A stretch of DNA of 64,000 bases from SAR202 cluster bacterium (GTDB lineage Bacteria; Chloroflexota; Dehalococcoidia; Lucifugimonadales; UBA2962). Of this stretch, positions 30,244 through 41,257 are shown one piece after another. The notes under the pieces were generated by a model. The model ran no database searches and had not been told where the DNA came from. It saw nothing but the letters and a program-made list of their open reading frames with translations. Position 1 is the first letter of the stretch; each line of letters opens with the position of its first letter. The position numbers were made by a program, and so were the translations under genes. The stretch spans positions 62,001 to 126,000 of the forward strand of contig VFGV01000010.1 of the NCBI GenBank assembly GCA_009392275.1, in the 5' to 3' direction.

Positions 30244-31902
30244 ATGGCTGATGACAAAGAGCTTGTGCCATCCGAAGAAACTCTCCTAGAAGCATTTCAA
30301 TCCCAATTAAAGTCTCCTCCGTTCTGGAGTTCGATTTGTGGCATAGTTGGATTTATATCTGCTATTGCTGGAGGCATCTTATTTCTGTCAATCGAGGATA
30401 TTCAAAGTTTTTCTTTAACAGTACTAATTATTGGCCTTCTACTCTTATTCGTTGCACTCGTATTGTCTCCCCGAGGGATCGCAATGTTTTTAGTTGGAAG
30501 GCAAGCCCGATTTGGTACTAATATCCTAATAATGACGGTAGCCTTTTTTGTGATAATTGCATTACTAAACTTTTTGTTTTTCCGTAATTTCCAACGTTTT
30601 GATGTCACATACACTAGATTTTTTAGCCTTGCCCCGCAAACTGTTCAAATTTTAGAGAACCTTGATGTAGAGATCCGGGCTAACGCGTTTTTAGTTGATG
30701 GAGATGGAAGAAGGCAGCAGGTCGAAGATATTCTAAATGAATTTTCACGAAATAGTTCAAACTTCTCATACAGATTTGTTGACCCTGAACTGAACCGTTC
30801 GGTGGCTCTGACATATAATGTTACTCAATTCCCGGCAATTGTTATTGAAAACATGGAAGTTGGCACTTTCCAAGCAGCTTTCCCAGCATCGGAACAGCAA
30901 CTTTTGACAGCAGTCTTGGTAGTCACGGGCGTCGAGACAAAGAAGGTGTATATTCTAACTGGCCATAAGGAGCGTGCATCTACAAGAGACCTTGCTACAG
31001 GACTCATTGAGCCTGTTGGTTTTGATCTGGCATTAGAAGGACTTCTAAGAGACAACTATTCGGTTCAAGCTCTTAACCTAATGCAAATAAAGGAAGTGCC
31101 TGAGGACGCTGCTGCTTTAGTTATTGCGGGACCGACGCAAGAATTAGATCCAGAAGAATATGAAGCATTAGATAATTATCTGAGTGGAGGTGGTCGTTTA
31201 ATCACTCTATTGGATCCAAATAGCCCTCAATCATTCAGAGACCTTATTGCAGAATGGGGTATAAAAACTTATTCAGACACTCTGGCTGATGCTGGCAGTT
31301 CTGTAGCGGGATATGTATTAACTCCGCTGATGCAGAGAGCTAATGGACAGTTTATAAGCACGGATCTAAGTGGCATAGGTATAACTTCTCAAATTGACGT
31401 TGTTTTCTTTCCAGGTGCAACGGCAATTGAGTCAACGGTACTAGCTGAAGACATTCCACCCCAGACTAGATTTGTACCTCTAGCCATGACAACACAAGCT
31501 AGCTGGCTCGAGACTAATGTGGATAATCCTAGACCGGATCCTGAATTAGACCTTCCTGGGCCCTTCCCTGTAAGTTCTGCTCTAGAAGCATGTGCGAAGA
31601 TAGATGCAATTCCGATACGATGTCAAAACAACATGCCATTGACAAAAATAGTCGCTTTCGGTGACTCTGACTTTGTCTCAAATGAATTTTACACAAGTAG
31701 GGATAATTCTGACTTCTTTCTCAACTCAGTAAACTTTTTGACTGACGACTATGAACTTATATCAATTAGACCTAAGGTTTTCCCAGTAAGAGAGTTAGTA
31801 TTGACAGCAAACCAGCGCGACTTTATCCAATGGTCCAGTTGGTTCTTGCCTCCAACACTACTATTAGTTATCGCTGCATTAATCTGGTGGCGTAGAAGAT
31901 AA
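30244..31902 (+). CDS. GldG-like ABC-associated substrate-binding/extracellular protein
   Basis: TM-anchored, FDVTYTRFFSLAPQTVQILENLDVEIRANAFL, LDPNSPQSFRDLIAEWGI. Confidence 0.85.
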   Translation: MADDKELVPSEETLLEAFQSQLKSPPFWSSICGIVGFISAIAGGILFLSIEDIQSFSLTVLIIGLLLLFVALVLSPRGIAMFLVGRQARFGTNILIMTVAFFVIIALLNFLFFRNFQRFDVTYTRFFSLAPQTVQILENLDVEIRANAFLVDGDGRRQQVEDILNEFSRNSSNFSYRFVDPELNRSVALTYNVTQFPAIVIENMEVGTFQAAFPASEQQLLTAVLVVTGVETKKVYILTGHKERASTRDLATGLIEPVGFDLALEGLLRDNYSVQALNLMQIKEVPEDAAALVIAGPTQELDPEEYEALDNYLSGGGRLITLLDPNSPQSFRDLIAEWGIKTYSDTLADAGSSVAGYVLTPLMQRANGQFISTDLSGIGITSQIDVVFFPGATAIESTVLAEDIPPQTRFVPLAMTTQASWLETNVDNPRPDPELDLPGPFPVSSALEACAKIDAIPIRCQNNMPLTKIVAFGDSDFVSNEFYTSRDNSDFFLNSVNFLTDDYELISIRPKVFPVRELVLTANQRDFIQWSSWFLPPTLLLVIAALIWWRRR

Positions 31903-31918
31903 TAGGAACGATTCGTAA

Positions 31919-32956
31919 ATGAATTTATGGGCAACATTAATACTTATTGTGGTAGGCGTGGTAATAGGCATAGTAGTCTGGTTAAACCCGTTTAAAGATG
32001 AAGAATTGGCTCAGGAAAAAGCTCCTTGGTTTTATCAAGTTACTGAATCTGACATTGATATCATAGAGGTCCAGGTTTTAAACGATACTGTCAAATTTGT
32101 ACGAGACGAGCAACGAAGGTGGCAATTCGAAGGTCTAACTGGTGTCACCCCACGTCGAGAAAGGTGGGGTGGTATGGTTTTAATTCTAACTGGACCAAGA
32201 ACACGTCGACTACTGAAAGAAACTGTTGATAACCCAGTACAATATGGCCTGTCTAACCCCAAAACGAAAGTTAGAATTAAACTTGTAGATGGACGTGATA
32301 TAAAAGTTTCTTTAGGTAATGTAACTACTGATGGAAAACATCACTACGGACAAGTAGAGGGATTTGATCAATTATTCTTGATTACATCCACGTGGGGAGA
32401 GGTTTTACAAAAACTAGCTACAGACCCTCCTCTTCCAAAATGGTTTATAGCAAGAAATCCAGATGATCTATATGAATTAAGTATAATCAAAAGTGAATAT
32501 CACGGCGGCAACAATAGCTGGCTACAATTCAAAATACGTGACAACGAATGGACTGTTCAACGTCATGGTCTAGACACAAAATTTGCCTCTTTAAAAATGG
32601 ATATATGGCAAAGCCAGGGTATACCTCTATTGAAAGGTCCAAACGGACAAAAAGTATTAGAAACACATATTGATGATTTTACTCCTTACGGAATATATGA
32701 GAAATCAACTGCCTTAACTTTACGATTTGCTGGTGTGAGTTCGCGAGGAACAGAATACGATGATGGCATTATTTGGAGGATCGGAAATAAATTAGAGGAT
32801 GGCACTGGATATTATGCACGAACAGAAGAAGGGGAACTATCACAACCGTTGTTATTCATCCCTTCAGAATGGATTGACGGCATCTTTGCATTAGACGAAA
32901 ATCCTCCCTACTTAGAAATACCCATGAGACGATCAGACTATGACAATCTCGATTGA
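31919..32956 (+). CDS. DUF4340-like protein
   Basis: N-terminal TM, LLKETVDNPVQYGLSNPKTKVRIKLVDGRDIKVSLGN pattern; directly after the GldG-like gene. Confidence 0.75.
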   Translation: MNLWATLILIVVGVVIGIVVWLNPFKDEELAQEKAPWFYQVTESDIDIIEVQVLNDTVKFVRDEQRRWQFEGLTGVTPRRERWGGMVLILTGPRTRRLLKETVDNPVQYGLSNPKTKVRIKLVDGRDIKVSLGNVTTDGKHHYGQVEGFDQLFLITSTWGEVLQKLATDPPLPKWFIARNPDDLYELSIIKSEYHGGNNSWLQFKIRDNEWTVQRHGLDTKFASLKMDIWQSQGIPLLKGPNGQKVLETHIDDFTPYGIYEKSTALTLRFAGVSSRGTEYDDGIIWRIGNKLEDGTGYYARTEEGELSQPLLFIPSEWIDGIFALDENPPYLEIPMRRSDYDNLD

Positions 32957-32971
32957 TTTATACTTAATACT

Positions 32972-35900
32972 CTAAGTGGTTAATTTCCGATATAAATAAA
33001 GTAATCTATGTGGTAAGGCATGTATGTCATCAAGCACCTCATAACCCATCTCAGTCATCATGGTTTTTAGATAATCATGACCATTACGGTCTACTGTCAA
33101 GCAAAAAGGGTTAATACCTTTACTTCTAGCTTCATCTAGAGCCATTTTAGTATCATGCACAGCATACTCTTTTTCAACACCTTCCCTACTGTACCCTCTA
33201 TCTTGTGGCCTTCCATCACTGATTAGAAACATTAGTTTGGTCCTTGCATCTAATGACGCAAGTTTTGATGTTGAATGTCTAATTGCAGGGCCCATTCTAG
33301 TCGCATGCAATGGAGATATACGATCTATTCGTCGTTTCACTTTGTCTGAAAACAATTCATCTACATCTTTAATGGTATAAAACTCGACGTTTTCTCTTCC
33401 ATACCCCGAAAACCCATATATACCGTAAGTGTCACCTATAGCCTCAATAGCATTAATTAAAAGTATTAAGGCTTCTTTTTCTAGATCTATTATCCGTTTA
33501 TATGTTCGCTTAGAACCTTCCCCTCTTCGAGACCTAAGCCACAACATATATTCGACAGGATCCTCCGGAGCTGTAGATTGATCGTTGATCGATTTTGAAT
33601 CATCTATTGCTTCAGCTGTGGATGCACTAGTATCCAAAAGAAACACAACGGCTACATCTCGGTGTACCTTATTACGCCTCCAATACATTTTTTCATTTGG
33701 ACTAGAGCCTGTCTTGATATCAACCATAGTTTCAATTACATCATCAATATCAATATCCTCTCCATCCTGAAGTCTTCGCTGTTTTCGCATAGTTTCAGGA
33801 ACCAACAACTCGAATTGCCGGCGAACTTGCATAACTAAATTCCCATAGCTTTGTACAATACTGCCATAATATGCATCTTCACCTTCAGCCATATACTTTT
33901 GCCGCACAATACACCAGCGAGGCTTATAATCGCCGGCCCTGAAGTCCCACTCATCATATACAAAGGTTTCAGGTTCGTCTGCTTCTAACTCTCCTCCAGT
34001 TTCATCTATATGGACTAAAGGACCTTGTCCTCCTTCGAGCGATTCAGGTTTTTGCAAACCAACTTCTTTCAACATATTCTCTACTACTTCATCATTAGTG
34101 ATACTACCCACACCTTCATTCAATTCTTGACTCAACTCGACGGTATTCTGTGCAAATTCTTCCATCATTTCCTGTGTTATTGATTCGCTATCATTATCTC
34201 CGTCTCTAAACTGACCTTGCTCTCTTAATTTTTCTAACAATTGTGTTAGTTCAGGTTTAAACTCTCCTCTATAATCTACTTCTTGAGGAGAATTATAGTT
34301 TTCTTCAAGTGTGTCAGCCGGATCATCTCCAGAAGCACTACCCATTGAATCTAAACTTTGTTGCAATCCTTCAGGATCTGAAAAGTTATCACCTTCAGAA
34401 CTCTCATCTTCAAAATCCAATGGATCCCAATCATCCTCATCCACTTCATCGTTCAATACATCAATTAAAATTCTATATATCCTGATCGTAGCTTCAGCAG
34501 TGTCTTCCACAGTACTTTGTGCATTCATGCAATGACGAGCAATTTTCACGATGTTCAATGCTTGAGTTTTATACTTTTTAGGGACTGAAATTGGTTGTGT
34601 TTCGCCTAAGCTAATTTGTACAAGTAATTCCAATAATGCTTCTCTGGATTTCAATTCTCTTACATTAGGGCGTAGAGCAAGTGCATCGGACTGAATAGAC
34701 TTATAGCCCTTACTAATTCCCTTATACTCATCCTTGATCTTTGCGTCAACTCGTCCATCTTCAACGATCGAAAAAATATCTAAGCTCAATTGACGTTCCT
34801 CAAAAAGATTAAAGAACCGCTGAATATCTGTTGCTGCAGACACGTTAGAGCCTGCAATCTCGCTTGTTTTATTGTCAAGAGCATTTCTTAAATTATCAAA
34901 TCGATGTGAGGTTCCGTAAAAATTAAATCGAAAGCTACCAAATTCCATTCTGCCGACTTGATGTGTAGATACAACTTTGTACCATAAAAAGTTTTGAGAC
35001 TTTTTGGAATATCTGTCTACCGTTTCAGGTAAATATACTGTTGAACCTTCAGTTGTTGGAGAATCTGCTGCAACCCATCCAATATTTTTTTCAACCAACT
35101 CACGAGAATCAGCTAAGTTGATCTCTTCACCTGCTAACGCTCTACAATAAAGCTCAATTAAATTACTTATTGCTGAAAAATCCACACTAGATGAAATATC
35201 TTCCAAAAATTTCTCTGATCGTGAAGACTCAATTTTAAAGAAGGCCATAGCGCCATCGGGGTTCGTTTGCAACAATCTCTTACCCTCTGCACACCAGGAA
35301 TCTAATTTATCAAAAGATACTTTATTAAGTACAATAGGTGAGCTCTTTATAAACTCTGGAAATGCACTCGGGTGCAGATCTATTAATGGAGCCGCTATAT
35401 CAAGCAATTGGCCGTGCTCACGCTTATTAATTAGCTGTAAAGCTTGTGAGATTTCCAAAATCGTGTTCGGCATATTGGGAACACCCGATGTGTGTAAACG
35501 CTCAGCCAAACCAAGAAATCTTTTTCTTTGAGACGGATCAATTTTAGGTAAAGATTTTAAACTAGAGTCATAAAAAGCTTTCAACTGCCTCCATCCAGTT
35601 TCCACAAGATTTAAGGATAGTGATATAAAACCAGTTTTGTCATCACCTACCAAAGGAAATAAGCGAAGAGCCAGGCTCAAACATTCAGAACTCAGGTCGT
35701 AAGAATGTTTAGCTAATATATCTATAAATTCTGCGAACCTAGCTAATTCTTCGAATGTAAGCTGTTCAAGTAAAGCTCCACTAGATTCGAAAAATCGATT
35801 TGATAGAGTACCCGATTTCCAAGTCCCCTTATATAGATTTGACCCTAAATCAGCCCAATCTGAAATATGCTCAGCTTGCATATTGTGTAACGCAGCAGGG

Positions 35901-36214
35901 CTAGATGAAAAATATGCGGTTCCGAGCATAGGATACTGACATGCAAGGTCCTCACCGACATTTAACCATTTCATAAAATCATCTGGTTTTAATAAGCCAG
36001 TCATAATGGGGCTTACTCTAAAAAGGTTTACAGTTATATCCCACGAACTATTACTTTGTGATGCAATTTGGACTCCCGAATCAACCCACAAACGGAATTG
36101 ATCTCCTGTTAAATACTCTTCAAGATGTGGTCTAGATTTATCAAATTGATCTTTAACATCAGGGGGAAGTGTTTTAAGTATTTTATTAAAGTTTGTTTTT
36201 TTCTTGTTATTCAA
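32972..36214 (-). CDS. Large VWA-domain protein (NorD/CbbO-like)
   Basis: C-terminal VWA with MIDAS-like VVFLLDTSASTAEAI and LMFLISDGRPQD; 1080 aa with acidic middle. Confidence 0.8.
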   Translation of the reverse strand: MNNKKKTNFNKILKTLPPDVKDQFDKSRPHLEEYLTGDQFRLWVDSGVQIASQSNSSWDITVNLFRVSPIMTGLLKPDDFMKWLNVGEDLACQYPMLGTAYFSSSPAALHNMQAEHISDWADLGSNLYKGTWKSGTLSNRFFESSGALLEQLTFEELARFAEFIDILAKHSYDLSSECLSLALRLFPLVGDDKTGFISLSLNLVETGWRQLKAFYDSSLKSLPKIDPSQRKRFLGLAERLHTSGVPNMPNTILEISQALQLINKREHGQLLDIAAPLIDLHPSAFPEFIKSSPIVLNKVSFDKLDSWCAEGKRLLQTNPDGAMAFFKIESSRSEKFLEDISSSVDFSAISNLIELYCRALAGEEINLADSRELVEKNIGWVAADSPTTEGSTVYLPETVDRYSKKSQNFLWYKVVSTHQVGRMEFGSFRFNFYGTSHRFDNLRNALDNKTSEIAGSNVSAATDIQRFFNLFEERQLSLDIFSIVEDGRVDAKIKDEYKGISKGYKSIQSDALALRPNVRELKSREALLELLVQISLGETQPISVPKKYKTQALNIVKIARHCMNAQSTVEDTAEATIRIYRILIDVLNDEVDEDDWDPLDFEDESSEGDNFSDPEGLQQSLDSMGSASGDDPADTLEENYNSPQEVDYRGEFKPELTQLLEKLREQGQFRDGDNDSESITQEMMEEFAQNTVELSQELNEGVGSITNDEVVENMLKEVGLQKPESLEGGQGPLVHIDETGGELEADEPETFVYDEWDFRAGDYKPRWCIVRQKYMAEGEDAYYGSIVQSYGNLVMQVRRQFELLVPETMRKQRRLQDGEDIDIDDVIETMVDIKTGSSPNEKMYWRRNKVHRDVAVVFLLDTSASTAEAIDDSKSINDQSTAPEDPVEYMLWLRSRRGEGSKRTYKRIIDLEKEALILLINAIEAIGDTYGIYGFSGYGRENVEFYTIKDVDELFSDKVKRRIDRISPLHATRMGPAIRHSTSKLASLDARTKLMFLISDGRPQDRGYSREGVEKEYAVHDTKMALDEARSKGINPFCLTVDRNGHDYLKTMMTEMGYEVLDDIHALPHRLLYLYRKLTT

Positions 36215-36274
36215 TGTTTTACAAATGTCAATTAATATCTACGCCCTTAAAGATCGGGGCAAAAATGCTCTAAA

Positions 36275-36811
36275 TTATAAATTATATGGCTTATCACACA
36301 ATGTTTGCACCAAGCGATCAAGAATCCTTGCCGTAGCCCCAAAAATTATATGTCCGTCGTAACCAAATGAAGGTTTAAATTTCATATGTCCGTTAACTAT
36401 CCAAAAGTCATCGCGTATACAATCCGCATCCATCAGTACATCTAATGGCAGCTCTATGATTTGAGCAACTTCTTCATAGTTAATACGGAACTCCAATTCA
36501 CTCTTTGCCTTTGCGATGAAAGCAAATATCTTAAAATTGGAATTTGTTATAAATGTTCCAAGTTCTCCAACAATCTCTACTTGATTACAATCTATCCCCA
36601 CCTCTTCTTCAAGCTCTCGTAAAGCGGTTTGCTTAAGATCATAATCATCTACTTCTTTACGCCCTCCTGGTAAAGAAATCTCCCCAGGATGCAGATCCAG
36701 AGTATTACTACGCTTTGTCAAAAGTAACTTATTAAATCTATCGTTAGGGTAGATTAGGGCTGTCACAGCAGCAAGATTGTGGTTGCCCAAAACCTCTTGA
36801 GTATTTTCCAA
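36275..36811 (-). CDS. NUDIX hydrolase (CoA pyrophosphatase-like)
   Basis: GEISLPGGRKEVDDYDLKQTALRELEEEVGI Nudix box. Confidence 0.88.
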   Translation of the reverse strand: MENTQEVLGNHNLAAVTALIYPNDRFNKLLLTKRSNTLDLHPGEISLPGGRKEVDDYDLKQTALRELEEEVGIDCNQVEIVGELGTFITNSNFKIFAFIAKAKSELEFRINYEEVAQIIELPLDVLMDADCIRDDFWIVNGHMKFKPSFGYDGHIIFGATARILDRLVQTLCDKPYNL

Positions 36812-36845
36812 AGTAGTTGAAATAAATTGTAATCCTATTTACTAA

Positions 36846-37751
36846 TTACTCAAAAATTGAAGCAGTAACTTCTTCTATACTGTTCTGCAAAGATTGGTCG
36901 TCAGTTACCGACCAGTTTACTGCGACTTGACATGCCCGCCTAGGTTCAATTCCAGCAGCAATTAACTTGCCTGCATATATTAATAAACGAGTACTGGCCC
37001 CTTCTCCCAAACCATGTTCTCTTAAGTTACGTATTTTTTCTCCAAGTTGTGCTAACTGCATTGCTATATCTATATCGATTTTTGCTTCGTGAGAAACTAT
37101 CTCTGCTTCTATTTCTCGAGGAGGCGGGTTAAATTCGATCGACACAAACCTTTGACGAGTACTATGTTTGAGATCTTTTAAGGCACTCTGATATCCAGGA
37201 TTATAAGATAAAACCAAAAGGAATCCATCAGCTGCTTCTAGTAATTCACCTCTTTTCTCAACAGGCAACATCCTTCGATGGTCCGTTAAGGGGTGTATCA
37301 AAACTGTAGTGTCTTTTCTAGCTTCAACTACCTCATCCAAATAGCATATACCGCCAACTTTTACTGCTCTAGTAAGCGGCCCATCGATCCAAACGGTCTG
37401 ATCACCTTCTAACAAATATCTTCCTACCAAATCAGATGCAGTAAGGTCTTCATGACATGCTATTGTCACCAATGGAAGATTATCCTGCTGCGTTGCATTT
37501 TCAGACTTTTTCCCTTTCTTTACCTTTGTTAAGTTAACCCCCAGTTTCCACGACATATATTCAACGAACCTAGTCTTACCCACGCCCGTTGGTCCTTTAA
37601 ATATCACTGGAATCCTCTGAGCGTATGCAGCCTCAAAAAGCTGAATTTCATCACCTACAGGAACGTAATAAGGCTCTTGTTTTAGATGATATTCTTCAAT
37701 TATGTAACTCTGATATAAACTTTTTGTCGAATTTGATGTTTTGGTTGCCAT
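36846..37751 (-). CDS. MoxR-class AAA+ ATPase (CbbQ/NirQ/NorQ family)
   Basis: [21 protein letters not shown] Walker [22 protein letters not shown] Walker B. Confidence 0.9.
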   Translation of the reverse strand: MATKTSNSTKSLYQSYIIEEYHLKQEPYYVPVGDEIQLFEAAYAQRIPVIFKGPTGVGKTRFVEYMSWKLGVNLTKVKKGKKSENATQQDNLPLVTIACHEDLTASDLVGRYLLEGDQTVWIDGPLTRAVKVGGICYLDEVVEARKDTTVLIHPLTDHRRMLPVEKRGELLEAADGFLLVLSYNPGYQSALKDLKHSTRQRFVSIEFNPPPREIEAEIVSHEAKIDIDIAMQLAQLGEKIRNLREHGLGEGASTRLLIYAGKLIAAGIEPRRACQVAVNWSVTDDQSLQNSIEEVTASIFE

Positions 37752-37753
37752 GC

Positions 37754-38371
37754 TTAATTATTATTCTCCCCGGCTAAAGATATACGATTATTAAATAACA
37801 GGCCAACTTGTGCCTTTAAGGCCCCAATTGATCCATCATTATCAATAACCACATCTGCTTTATTGATTAGTTCTTCCTGAGACATTTGAAACTCCATACG
37901 CTTTAACGCACCATCCATATTACTGCTAAATTTATCAGACAAACGATCATGTATCGTTTTTTTTCCAGCAGTCAGCACCCATACTTCATCCACCAGATCT
38001 GTCCAACCTGCCTCTATTAGTATAGCGGCATCTATAACCACCATGCTCGTTTTTTCTTTATCAAGTGTACGAATTACTTTTTTTATATGTTTTTTTATAT
38101 GAGGATGAACCATTGAGTTTAGTTTGGTTAAAATGGTTTCATCAGCAAATACAATATCAGCTAATTTAGACCTATTTAACTGGCCTTTATCACCAACTAT
38201 ATCCTGTCCAAATACCTTTATTAGGGCACTATAAAGTTCAGTCCCCTGCATATATGTTTCATGTCCTATAGAATCGGCATCCAGTACAACTGCTCCCAAC
38301 TCATGCAAGAATCGCGAAGCTGTCGACTTTCCTGTACCAATTCCACCAGTTAGTCCAATAATAATCATCAC
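37754..38371 (-). CDS. coaE: Dephospho-CoA kinase
   Basis: [34 protein letters not shown]. Confidence 0.95.
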   Translation of the reverse strand: MMIIIGLTGGIGTGKSTASRFLHELGAVVLDADSIGHETYMQGTELYSALIKVFGQDIVGDKGQLNRSKLADIVFADETILTKLNSMVHPHIKKHIKKVIRTLDKEKTSMVVIDAAILIEAGWTDLVDEVWVLTAGKKTIHDRLSDKFSSNMDGALKRMEFQMSQEELINKADVVIDNDGSIGALKAQVGLLFNNRISLAGENNN

Positions 38372-38534
38372 TCATAATGCCAAGTCGCCATTCTAACAAT
38401 GGGGTCGATACCGGTCAATTTAACCACCGGTTAATACAGTTTTTATTACTAAAAGAACATTCGCAATTTATGTTCAATAAACAGGTGTCTGATTTAGTCC
38501 GCCAGATATGGTATTGTATGCATAATTCGTTGCC

Positions 38535-39893
38535 ATGAATGATTTCAGAAAAATACCTAGTGTCGATCGGATTTTAAGCGAGCCGTCGATAAAAGCACTG
38601 TTAGACTCATATTCTCACGACAGTGTAGTTAAACTTGTTCAACAAAATGTGGAAAACTTAAGAAAAGATATTAAGTTAGGTAAACAGATCATTTCTTTTA
38701 AACAACTGATAAATAACATCGAAATATCTATGTCCCAGAATTGGCTGATTCAACCTAGTCCCGTAATCAACGCATCAGGAGTAATCTTACACACTAATTT
38801 AGGTAGATCTCCACTTTCAAATGAATCAATAGAAGCTATTGTTAATAGTGCTGGCGCCTATACGGATCTCGAATACGAACCCAAGACAGGAAAAAGAGGT
38901 AATCGACAACGACATGTACAGAACCTGATAAAACACATCACAGGAAGTGAGTCGGCATTAGTTGTCAACAACAATGCAGCTGCAGCGTTACTTTCATTGA
39001 CTGTGATAGCAAAAGGTAAAGAAGTGATTGTTTCCAAAGGTGAATCGGTAGAAATCGGTGGAAATTTCAGGATACCAGACCTACTTAACCAGAGTGGAGC
39101 TGAATTAATAGAAGTAGGCACCACTAATCGAACATATTTATTTGACTACGAAAAATCGATAAATGAGAATACTGGAGCGATTCTCATAGTCCATCCTAGT
39201 AATTTTAAAAAAATAGGATTCACTCATAGCCCACCCGTTAAGGAATTGGTTGAACTTGGACATCATCATAATATACCTATATTAAATGACTTAGGAAGTG
39301 GGACTTTTATAGATACCACAGTATTTGGATTGAATTCCGAGCCAACCGTGCAGGCAAGCATTAAGTATGGAGCAGACCTAACCTTCTTCTCTGGAGACAA
39401 GCTGCTTGGAGGGCCACAATCTGGAATAATCCTTGGGAGCCAGGTGTTAATAGATGAACTATCACGTCACCCCCTGGCTCGAGCGTTAAGAATAGACAAA
39501 CTGAATTTAACTGCCCTACACTCCACACTAATGCACTATATAAGTGACGAACATCTATCACAAATCCCGATATGGTCCATGATTTCTGCTGATCTCACAG
39601 ATATAAAAAAACGAGCAACCGCTTGGATAAACAACACACAAATCAAAGGACAAGTAATTAAGTCTAATAGCACAATTGGTGGCGGTAGTCTGCCAGGAGA
39701 AGTATTAAACACTTATGTGCTTGCAATTGAGCCAGAGACGTCTACAGCAAACAAAATTTCAGCCGAGCTAAGATCGTATAAAACGCCGATTATCGCAAGA
39801 ATTGAATCAGAACAAGTACTGCTGGACGCGCGAACGGTGTTGCCTACTCAAGATAACATCATTATTCAAGCACTTAAGGAAATTACTACATAA
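38535..39893 (+). CDS. selA: L-seryl-tRNA(Sec) selenium transferase
   Basis: IPSVDRILS, INASGVILHTNLGRSPLS, FFSGDKLLGGPQSGIILG. Confidence 0.95.
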   Translation: MNDFRKIPSVDRILSEPSIKALLDSYSHDSVVKLVQQNVENLRKDIKLGKQIISFKQLINNIEISMSQNWLIQPSPVINASGVILHTNLGRSPLSNESIEAIVNSAGAYTDLEYEPKTGKRGNRQRHVQNLIKHITGSESALVVNNNAAAALLSLTVIAKGKEVIVSKGESVEIGGNFRIPDLLNQSGAELIEVGTTNRTYLFDYEKSINENTGAILIVHPSNFKKIGFTHSPPVKELVELGHHHNIPILNDLGSGTFIDTTVFGLNSEPTVQASIKYGADLTFFSGDKLLGGPQSGIILGSQVLIDELSRHPLARALRIDKLNLTALHSTLMHYISDEHLSQIPIWSMISADLTDIKKRATAWINNTQIKGQVIKSNSTIGGGSLPGEVLNTYVLAIEPETSTANKISAELRSYKTPIIARIESEQVLLDARTVLPTQDNIIIQALKEITT

Positions 39894-39923
39894 TATTAAT
39901 AACAGATCTCACTTTTTTTAAAG

Positions 39924-41255
39924 ATGAACCTTTTCAACCAAAATAAAGACAATATTTTGAATAAAAATGCCCCATTATCTACCAGAATGAGGCCTCGGTC
40001 GTTTGAAGAATTTTTTGGCCAAGAACACCTGGTAGGTCCTCAGCATTCCTTACGAAAAATTGTTGATTCTGATCAAATCTTCTCGATGATATTTTGGGGT
40101 CCTCCTGGCTCCGGCAAAACAACGCTATCACTATTAATATCTCGCCTTACAAAATCTAAATTTGTACATGTTAGTGCAGCTGTTTCCGGAGTATCTGACC
40201 TAAGAAACGCTATAAAAGCTGCTGAAGACCTTCTTGGAATGACAGGTCAAAAAACCATTATATTCATTGACGAGATTCATCGTTTTAGTAAGTCACAGCA
40301 AGACGTAATACTGCCACACGTAGAATCAGGAGCAATAACTCTTATTGGCGCGACAACTGAAAATCCTTCTTTCGAAATAATAGCACCGTTACTGTCTCGC
40401 AGCAGAGTGTTCAAATTAAAACAGTTAAGCAAATCTCATATGGAATCAATTTTGTATCGGGCTATCAATGATAAGGATCATGGGATTGGGAATTTCAATA
40501 TAGAAATTAGTGATGATGCAATGAATGTACTAATTTCATTATCTGGAGGTGATGCAAGGATCGCACTTAATTCCATCGAACTTGCAGTCGCATCTACTGA
40601 AATCAATGCATCAGGCTCCCGTATTATATCCCCAGAAATAATCCAGGATGTGATGCAGAAAAGTATACCTGCATACGACAAAACAGGCGACCAACATTAT
40701 GATTTAATATCGGCTTTCATAAAGTCAGTTAGAGGCTCAGACCCAGACTCTGCACTATACTGGCTAGCTCGTATGATAGACGCTGGAGAAGACTCATTAT
40801 TTATAGCGCGCAGAATTGTAATCCTGGCTTCAGAAGATATAGGTCTTGCAGACCCTAGAGCGCTCTCGATAGCTATAGCAGCCTACGAGGCGACTCATTT
40901 CATTGGAATGCCGGAAGCAAGAATACCTTTATCTGAAGCCACGATCTATCTTGCCACTGCACCAAAAAGTAATTCGGCATATAAAGCAATTAACCTAGCG
41001 TTAAAAGACGCATCGATAACATCTAGAGAACCTGTACCTCTTCACTTGAGAAATGCAGTCACAAACCTGATGAAAGAGCACGGATATGGAGAAGGGTATA
41101 AATACTCACACGATTATGAGAATCATTTTGCCGAGATGCAAAATCGACCAAGTAAAATTAAACATAATGTATATTACACCCCTTCAACACAGGGATATGA
41201 AATAAAAATAAAGGAATCGCACGACCAGCGGTGGAAACCCAAAAATAAAACGTGA
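39924..41255 (+). CDS. rarA: Replication-associated recombination protein A (RarA/MgsA)
   Basis: [54 protein letters not shown]. Confidence 0.94.
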   Translation: MNLFNQNKDNILNKNAPLSTRMRPRSFEEFFGQEHLVGPQHSLRKIVDSDQIFSMIFWGPPGSGKTTLSLLISRLTKSKFVHVSAAVSGVSDLRNAIKAAEDLLGMTGQKTIIFIDEIHRFSKSQQDVILPHVESGAITLIGATTENPSFEIIAPLLSRSRVFKLKQLSKSHMESILYRAINDKDHGIGNFNIEISDDAMNVLISLSGGDARIALNSIELAVASTEINASGSRIISPEIIQDVMQKSIPAYDKTGDQHYDLISAFIKSVRGSDPDSALYWLARMIDAGEDSLFIARRIVILASEDIGLADPRALSIAIAAYEATHFIGMPEARIPLSEATIYLATAPKSNSAYKAINLALKDASITSREPVPLHLRNAVTNLMKEHGYGEGYKYSHDYENHFAEMQNRPSKIKHNVYYTPSTQGYEIKIKESHDQRWKPKNKT

Positions 41256-41257
41256 AG

